A DNA stretch of 64,000 nucleotides from Streptomyces sp. TRM70350. Lineage in GTDB: Bacteria; Actinomycetota; Actinomycetes; Streptomycetales; Streptomycetaceae. The notes beneath the pieces were generated by a model. That model did not search any database, was not told the DNA's origin, and saw only the letters and a list, made by a program, of their open reading frames with translations. The position numbers were made by a program, and so were the translations under genes. Positions 59,135 through 64,000 of the stretch are shown here, piece by piece; position 1 is the first letter of the stretch; every line of letters begins with the position of its first letter. The stretch lies in NCBI RefSeq assembly GCF_019219825.1, contig NZ_JAHUXH010000018.1, positions 62,001 to 126,000 on the forward strand, in the 5' to 3' direction.

Positions 59135-59378
59135 CACGCCGACGCCTGTCCGGCAGATCATGCCGGACAGGTACGGGCGAACCGCGGTCCCGGCAAGGTC
59201 AACCACCCGCATCACCGCCTGGCCGCGGTCCGGGGTGACGCCCCGGGCATCTCCAACTCGCCTTGACACGCCGTCGTCGGAGGCGTTGCCTGGAATGTGA
59301 GGCAGCCTTTTCACGGTGTGCCCAGACCGACCAGATCCGCGCCCATGGCCAACGGCCGGAAGCGAGCGGCGAAGACTC

Positions 59379-59657
59379 ATGGCGACGTACGAGTATTTCT
59401 GCAATCGCTGCGGTTCGTTCGACGTGAAGCGGCCCATCGGCACCGCGTCGGCCGACGAGGTCTGCCCGCGGTGCTCGAATACGGCTCGGCGCGTGTACAC
59501 CTCCCCTGGAACTGCCTTCACGTCGCCCGCGGTCGCGGGCCTGCGCGAGCGGGAGGAAGCGTCTCGGGAAAACCCCGCGGTGGTCACGCGGGTGCCTCCC
59601 AAGGAGGCAGCGCCGAGGCCGACTCATCCGGCCCACGCCCGGCTTCCCCGGCCCTGA
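59379..59657 (+). CDS. fmdB: FmdB-type zinc-ribbon protein
   Basis: Protein of 92 aa from ATG 59379. MATYEYFCNRCGSFDVKRPI and CPRCSNTARRVY give a CxxC...CxxC zinc ribbon as in FmdB, the proposed regulator of formamidase. It has a Pro/Ala tail. It is the first gene of an fmdB-amiS-fmdA arrangement. Confidence 0.88.
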   Translation: MATYEYFCNRCGSFDVKRPIGTASADEVCPRCSNTARRVYTSPGTAFTSPAVAGLREREEASRENPAVVTRVPPKEAAPRPTHPAHARLPRP

Positions 59658-59723
59658 CCGGGAAGTCGCGGACCGGCCGGTACGCCCTTCCGGGAAGGGC
59701 GAGTTATCGGGAGGTGTGTCCCT

Positions 59724-60371
59724 TTGGCCAATGTCGGGCTTCTCTTCGTGGGCGCGGTGCTGTTCCTGAACGGGCTGATGCTGCTGGGGAAGGTGGACAG
59801 CCGGGCAGCCGCCATATTCAATCTGTTCGTGGGCGGGCTTCAGGTCCTCACCCCCACCTATCTCATCATCGCCGCGAACCAGGATCCCGAGCGCATTCTG
59901 CTGGCCTCGGGCATCTTCCTCTTCGGTTTCACCTACCTGTATGTAGGAATCGGGCTGCTGATGGGGCTCGACACGACCGGCGTGGGCTATTACTCGCTGT
60001 TCGTGTCGATCGTGGCCCTGGGTTATTCCTTCGTCAGCTTCCGGCAGTTCGGCGACCAGCCGTTCGGAGTCATATGGCTCTACTGGACGTTCCTCTGGTT
60101 CCTCTTCTTCCTGCTCCTGGGACTGAAACTGGAGAAGCTGACGACTTACGTCGGCTGGGTGACCGCGATCGAGGGCTGGGTGACCGGCGTCATACCGGCG
60201 TTCCTGCTGCTGTCCGGTTACTGGGTCGCGGAGAACTTCTACGAGATCGCGATCGCACTGGGCGCGTTCGGCGTGCTGACCTTCGGCGGGCTGTGGTTCG
60301 CACTGCGCCACAGGCGGCCCGGCAAGCCCACGGAGGAGTACGGCGCTTACCCGGCCGGCAGCCACGGCTAG
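59724..60371 (+). CDS. amiS: AmiS/UreI-family amide channel
   Basis: Membrane protein of 215 aa from TTG 59724 with gggaggtg upstream. It has six hydrophobic segments (VGLLFVGAVLFLNGLMLLGK and following) and a conserved AmiS/UreI layout, allowing short amides or urea to cross the membrane. It lies between fmdB and the amidase. Confidence 0.92.
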   Translation: MANVGLLFVGAVLFLNGLMLLGKVDSRAAAIFNLFVGGLQVLTPTYLIIAANQDPERILLASGIFLFGFTYLYVGIGLLMGLDTTGVGYYSLFVSIVALGYSFVSFRQFGDQPFGVIWLYWTFLWFLFFLLLGLKLEKLTTYVGWVTAIEGWVTGVIPAFLLLSGYWVAENFYEIAIALGAFGVLTFGGLWFALRHRRPGKPTEEYGAYPAGSHG

Positions 60372-60441
60372 TCCCTTGGCGCCACCTCGTACCGCTCACC
60401 ACATACACCCCACCACATACAAAGGAACACGAGGGATTCAC

Positions 60442-61689
60442 ATGCCTGAAGTTATCTTCAGCGTCGACCAGTCCCGGCCGATGCGCGACCAGGATGTCCC
60501 CGGACACAACAGGTGGCACCCGGACGTTCCAAACGCCGCGATGGTCCGCCCGGGAGACGAGTTCCGCGTCGAATGCCGGGAATGGACCGATGCACAGATC
60601 GGCAACAACGACTCCGCCAACGACGTGCGCGACGTCGACCTGAAGCGTTGCCACATGCTCAGTGGGCCGATAGGCGTCGAAGGCGCGGAGCCGGGCGACC
60701 TGCTCGTCGTCGACATCCTCGACCTCGGGCCGGTACCGCAGCAGGTCGGCGACGCACCGGGTGAAGGCTGGGGATACACCGGCGTTTTCGCCAAGGCCAA
60801 CGGCGGCGGCTTCCTGACGGACTACTTCCCGGACGCCTACAAGGCGATCTGGGACTTCCACGGGCAGATGGCGACCACCAGGCACCTTCCCGGTGTCCGC
60901 TTCACCGGCATCACCCACCCCGGCCTCTTCGGCACCGCGCCGTCCGCAGAGCTGCTTCAGCAGTGGAACAGGCGTGAGCAGGCCCTGGTCGACACCGACC
61001 CCGACCGCGTCCCGCCGCTGGGGCTCACACCCGACCCCGATCAGACCCTGGCCGGTCAGGCGACGGGATCGGACGCCGAACGCATCGGCCAGGAAGGAGC
61101 GCGCACCGTTCCCGCACGGGAGAACGGCGGCAACCACGACATCAAGAACTTCACTCGTGGCTCGCGCGTCTTCTACCCCGTGTACGTCAAGGACGCCAAG
61201 CTGTCCGGCGGTGACCTTCACTTCAGCCAGGGCGACGGTGAGATCACCTTCTGCGGCGCCATCGAGATGGGCGGCTATATCGACTTCCACGTCGACCTGA
61301 TCAAGGGCGGCATGGAGAAGTACGGTGTCACGACCAACCCGATCTTCATGCCGGGCAACGTCGAGCCGCGGTACTCGGAGTTCATCTCCTTCATCGGGAT
61401 CTCCGTGGACCACGACACCGAGACCAACTACTACATGGACGCGACGGTCGCCTATCGCCGCGCCTGCCTCAACGCCGTCGAGTACCTGAAGAGGTTCGGC
61501 TACACCGGAGAGCAGGCCTATCTGCTCCTCGGCGCGGCCCCCATCGAGGGACGCATCAGCGGGATCGTCGACATCCCCAACGCCTGCTGCTCCCTCTACC
61601 TGCCGACCGGGATCTTCGACTTCGACGTCCGTCCCACCGCGGAGGGGCCGAAGTCCGCAGACCGCGGTCAGTGCGCGGTGACGAGCTGA
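60442..61689 (+). CDS. fmdA: Formamidase/acetamidase (FmdA)
   Basis: Zinc-dependent amidase of 415 aa: MPEVIFSVDQSRPMRDQDVP, HNRWHPDVP, NGGNHDIKNFTRGSRVFYPV, LHFSQGDGEITFCGAIEMGG. These are the family metal and core motifs. It hydrolyses formamide or similar short amides to ammonia and acid. ATG 60442 has gaggga upstream. It acts in the cytoplasm on amides brought in by AmiS. Confidence 0.94.
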   Translation: MPEVIFSVDQSRPMRDQDVPGHNRWHPDVPNAAMVRPGDEFRVECREWTDAQIGNNDSANDVRDVDLKRCHMLSGPIGVEGAEPGDLLVVDILDLGPVPQQVGDAPGEGWGYTGVFAKANGGGFLTDYFPDAYKAIWDFHGQMATTRHLPGVRFTGITHPGLFGTAPSAELLQQWNRREQALVDTDPDRVPPLGLTPDPDQTLAGQATGSDAERIGQEGARTVPARENGGNHDIKNFTRGSRVFYPVYVKDAKLSGGDLHFSQGDGEITFCGAIEMGGYIDFHVDLIKGGMEKYGVTTNPIFMPGNVEPRYSEFISFIGISVDHDTETNYYMDATVAYRRACLNAVEYLKRFGYTGEQAYLLLGAAPIEGRISGIVDIPNACCSLYLPTGIFDFDVRPTAEGPKSADRGQCAVTS

Positions 61690-61713
61690 GGCCGACCCGT
61701 CACCCAGGATCAA

Positions 61714-61743
61714 GGGGGACCTCCGCGTGGCCGGCGGTCCCCC
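61714..61743. terminator. Hairpin between fmdA and the convergent FAH gene
   Basis: An 8-bp perfect stem, GGGGGACC with GGTCCCCC (61714-61721, 61736-61743), with a 14-nt loop. It is a likely shared terminator. Confidence 0.55.
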
Positions 61744-61760
61744 ACCTCTCCGGCACTTGG

Positions 61761-62618
61761 TCAGGCGTCTTTCAACTCCTGCCGCTGCCGCCCGAGCCCC
61801 TCGATCTCCAGCTCCACCACATCCCCCGCCCGCAGATACGGCTTGGGCTCCGGCTGCCCCAGCGCGACCCCCGCCGGCGTCCCGGTATTGATCACGTCCC
61901 CGGGGTGGAGCGTCATGAACCGACTGACGTACCGCACGACTTCCCCCACGGAGAAGATCTGCTCGGCGGTCGTCCCGTCCTGCTTCAGCTCCCCGTTGAC
62001 CCACAGCCGCAGCGACAGCTTCTGCGGATCCGCCACCTCGTCGGCCGTCACCAGCCACGGGCCCAGCGGATTGAACGTCTCGCAGTTCTTGCCCTTGTCC
62101 CAGGTCCCCCCGCGCTCGATCTGGAACTCCCGCTCGGACACGTCGTGCGCCACCGCGTACCCGGCGACATGCGCGAGCCCTTCCTCCGCCGACTCCAGAT
62201 AGCGGGCGGTACGCCCGATGACCACCGCCAGCTCCACCTCCCAGTCGGTCTTCCGGGAGCCGCGCGGCACGAGCACGGTGTCGTGCGGCCCGACCACCGT
62301 GTCCGCGGCCTTGAAGAAGATCACCGGCTCGGCGGGCGGCTCGGCCCCGGTCTCCCGGGCGTGGTCGTGGTAGTTCAGCCCGATGCACACGATCTTGCCG
62401 ATCCGCCCCAGCGGCGGCCCGATCCGCAGCCCCGTCCCGTCCAGCACGGGCAGCTCCCCGGCGCCGGCCGCGTCCCGTATCCGGCCGAGCGCGGCCTCGT
62501 CCGCGAGCAGCGCCCCGTCGATGTCGGGCACGAGCCCGGACAGGTCCCGCAGGACGCCCTCGGCGTCGAGCAACGCGGGCCGCTCCGCCCCGGCCGCACC
62601 GACTCGCAGCAGCTTCAT
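61761..62618 (-). CDS. Fumarylacetoacetate hydrolase family protein
   Basis: Protein of 285 aa from ATG 62618 (MKLLRVGAAGAERPALLDAE). FAH signature: KIVCIGLNYHDHARETG, PVIFFKAADTVVGPHD, TDWEVELAVVIGR, GYAVAHDVSEREFQ, LHPGDVINTGTPAGVALGQP. The metal-binding Glu/Glu/Asp are present. It is a 2-keto-3-deoxy-sugar-acid or acylpyruvate-type hydrolase; the substrate is not evident. Confidence 0.93.
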   Translation of the reverse strand: MKLLRVGAAGAERPALLDAEGVLRDLSGLVPDIDGALLADEAALGRIRDAAGAGELPVLDGTGLRIGPPLGRIGKIVCIGLNYHDHARETGAEPPAEPVIFFKAADTVVGPHDTVLVPRGSRKTDWEVELAVVIGRTARYLESAEEGLAHVAGYAVAHDVSEREFQIERGGTWDKGKNCETFNPLGPWLVTADEVADPQKLSLRLWVNGELKQDGTTAEQIFSVGEVVRYVSRFMTLHPGDVINTGTPAGVALGQPEPKPYLRAGDVVELEIEGLGRQRQELKDA

Positions 62619-62746
62619 GATCACAATCTCCCTCGATCGTGGGGCGCCCGCCGACGTGTGCAGCCATCGGAGGACTGGTCGATCCTCCAAGGTGACGATC
62701 CAGTCCGCAATACCCCGTTCACGTACTGGACCGTAGCCACGGGTGC

Positions 62747-63457
62747 TCAGCGGTAGAGCACCGACCGCTCCACCGCGCTCCACGTCGTACTGGTCACCAC
62801 GTACAGGGCGGCCGCCAGCGGCACCACCGCCACGGTGACGAGCGTGAAGAAGGACATGAACGGCATGACCTTGCTGACGGCGCCCAGGCCGGGCACCTGC
62901 TCACCGTCCACCGGCACGGGACCACCGGCGGCCATCATCCGCTTCGTACGCCGGTAGTTGAACACGGCGATGACCAGGACCGCGGCGAACAGCACGACGT
63001 ACACCAGCCCCGCCGCCCCGAACACCCCACCGGCACCCAGCGCGTCCACCCACCGGTCCCCCAGCGGCGCGGCCAGCAGCCGGTGACCGAGCAGGGCGTT
63101 CGCCTCGCCGCCGATCGTCGGGTTCGAGAACAGGTGATAGAGCAGGAAGAACGCGGGCAACTGCATCAGACCGGGCAGGCAGCCCGCGAGCGGGGACACC
63201 TTCTCCTGCGCGTGCAGCTCCAGGACGGCCTGCCGAAGCCGCTCGGGGTTCTTCCGGTACTTCTTCCGCAGCTCGGCGATCTTCGGCTGCAACGCGGTGC
63301 GCGCCTTCTGTCCCCGCGCGGCCGCCCGGGACAGCGGCAGCACCAACAGCCGTACGAACGCGGTGAACAGGACGATCGCGGCGGCCGCCGCGGAGGCGTG
63401 GAACAGCGGCTGGAGCAGCTCGGCGAGCTGCTCGACCAGGTTGGCGAAAACGGACAT
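62747..63457 (-). CDS. YidC/Oxa1-family membrane insertase (paralog)
   Basis: Membrane protein of 236 aa with about five hydrophobic segments. The insertase core begins near residue 1 without the long N-terminal extension; the positively charged loop QKARTALQPKIAELRKKYRK, GCLPGLMQLPAFFLLYHLFS and VMPFMSFFTLV fit the family. It is shorter than the housekeeping YidC, so probably a second copy. Followed by a DUF6412 gene upstream on the same strand. Confidence 0.9.
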   Translation of the reverse strand: MSVFANLVEQLAELLQPLFHASAAAAAIVLFTAFVRLLVLPLSRAAARGQKARTALQPKIAELRKKYRKNPERLRQAVLELHAQEKVSPLAGCLPGLMQLPAFFLLYHLFSNPTIGGEANALLGHRLLAAPLGDRWVDALGAGGVFGAAGLVYVVLFAAVLVIAVFNYRRTKRMMAAGGPVPVDGEQVPGLGAVSKVMPFMSFFTLVTVAVVPLAAALYVVTSTTWSAVERSVLYR

Positions 63458-63558
63458 GGGTGAGCCCTCCGTCGTGGGTCTCGTCGTGCCGGGACAGGGG
63501 ATGTCGGCATGACGACCCGCGCGGGGTCACGGTGTGGTGGTGCGCTGAGTGGCGTGCC

Positions 63559-63870
63559 CTACGCGACGGTCGTCAGGAGGGCGTGTCCGGGCGCTCGGGG
63601 GCGGGTGCGTCCCTTGGCGTCCGGGTCGCGTTGTGGCAGGAAGGCCGTACGCCGGTCCCGGTCGCGGATGGCCGTACGCACCCGCGTGGGCGGCACGGCG
63701 GGCGCGCAGCGCGCGGCGACCAGCATGCAGACGGCGAGCGCCGACCCGGCCGCGGCGGTCGCGGCGAGCGTGACGGTGGCGGAGAGGGTTCCGGCGTCCA
63801 GCAGGGCCAGGTCGAGGAAGAGGATCAGGAGCAGGACGGCGGGGCGCGACTTCGCGCACTTCCGGATCAT
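63559..63870 (-). CDS. DUF6412-type small membrane protein
   Basis: Protein of 103 aa from ATG 63870 with two hydrophobic segments (VLLLILFLDLALLDAGTLSA and TVTLAATAAAGSALAVCMLV) and a basic tail (RTAFLPQRDPDAKGRTRPRA). It is the upstream partner of the YidC paralog, a pairing I recall in other streptomycetes. The role is unknown. Confidence 0.8.
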   Translation of the reverse strand: MIRKCAKSRPAVLLLILFLDLALLDAGTLSATVTLAATAAAGSALAVCMLVAARCAPAVPPTRVRTAIRDRDRRTAFLPQRDPDAKGRTRPRAPGHALLTTVA

Positions 63871-63930
63871 CGTCGGCTCCCCCCTTCCCCATATGGGTGC
63901 TGCTGTTCGATCGTGCCTCTCGTTTATACC

Positions 63931-64000
63931 TCAACGCGGGCGCATGGACAGGAGCGTCCCCCACACCACCAGGCGGTACGTGGAGGTGTACTCGGGGGTG
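63931..64000 (-). CDS. 3' end of a gene entering from beyond the window
   Basis: The minus strand reads TPEYTSTYRLVVWGTLLSMR followed by PR and a stop at 63931. The composition looks like the end of a membrane protein gene. Only 23 codons are visible and no family can be assigned. Confidence 0.35.
   Translation of the reverse strand, partial: TPEYTSTYRLVVWGTLLSMRPR

Overview
The window is chromosomal DNA of a high-GC Streptomyces-type actinomycete. The evidence is the strong G/C third-position bias, an adpA gene carrying a single TTA (bldA-type) leucine codon, a cebR-cebEFG-bglC cellobiose locus with near-perfect CebR boxes, a BldD-regulon type PAS-GGDEF-EAL protein (CdgA), and the cslA-glxA-cslZ apical glucan locus. 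From memory, the order resembles the adpA to cslA region of the Streptomyces coelicolor core chromosome. I could not check this by alignment.

Layout. 1-2260: adpA, orn and tRNA-His. 2260-8285: an accessory and decayed stretch next to the tRNA. It holds a truncated CdiI-like immunity gene, a 162-bp palindromic MITE with a TTA duplication, an IS1380-family transposase pseudogene split by an internally deleted IS256-family element (target duplication still readable), a small secreted peptide gene, a detached IS1380 N-terminal fragment, a GntR/UTRA regulator, small plasmid-type genes and a 73-bp tandem repeat. 8286-14586: the cellobiose/cellotriose uptake and hydrolysis locus. 14682-21351: a two-component system, a membrane-anchored protein, a spermidine-synthase-like protein, a TPR regulator and a histidine phosphatase. 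21548-27239: a PAP2 membrane protein, then a tightly coupled three-gene module (Fe-S PD-(D/E)XK nuclease, unknown 537-aa protein, compact SF1 helicase), which is the best candidate here for an undescribed system. 27399-31667: a primase-like protein, tRNA-Lys, an M6 metalloprotease and cdgA.

31646-41397: a catabolic cluster with a luciferase-like oxidoreductase, two Asp/Glu-racemase-family enzymes, a D-2-hydroxyacid dehydrogenase, an amidase, a DUF3830 protein, an Ehu-type amino-acid/ectoine ABC transporter and an IclR regulator. 41499-51363: two further tRNA-Lys genes identical to the first, an AA10 LPMO, an SPFH protein, a secreted NlpC/P60-like protein, a FadR-type regulator and cslA-glxA-cslZ. 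This block fits synthesis and oxidative or hydrolytic remodelling of the hyphal-tip glucan together with wall turnover. 51457-54647: a sortase, two surface proteins (one ending in an LAXTG signal) and a NagD-like phosphatase. 54783-59134: a ROK repressor divergent from a Gfo/Idh oxidoreductase across a 27-bp palindrome, a UPF0303 protein, a luciferase-like oxidoreductase and a Cys-rich protein. 59379-61689: an fmdB-amiS-fmdA amide uptake/hydrolysis operon. 61761-64000: an FAH-family hydrolase, a second YidC/Oxa1 insertase with its DUF6412 partner, and the 3' tip of one more gene.

All assignments come from reading motifs by eye. No database search was possible.
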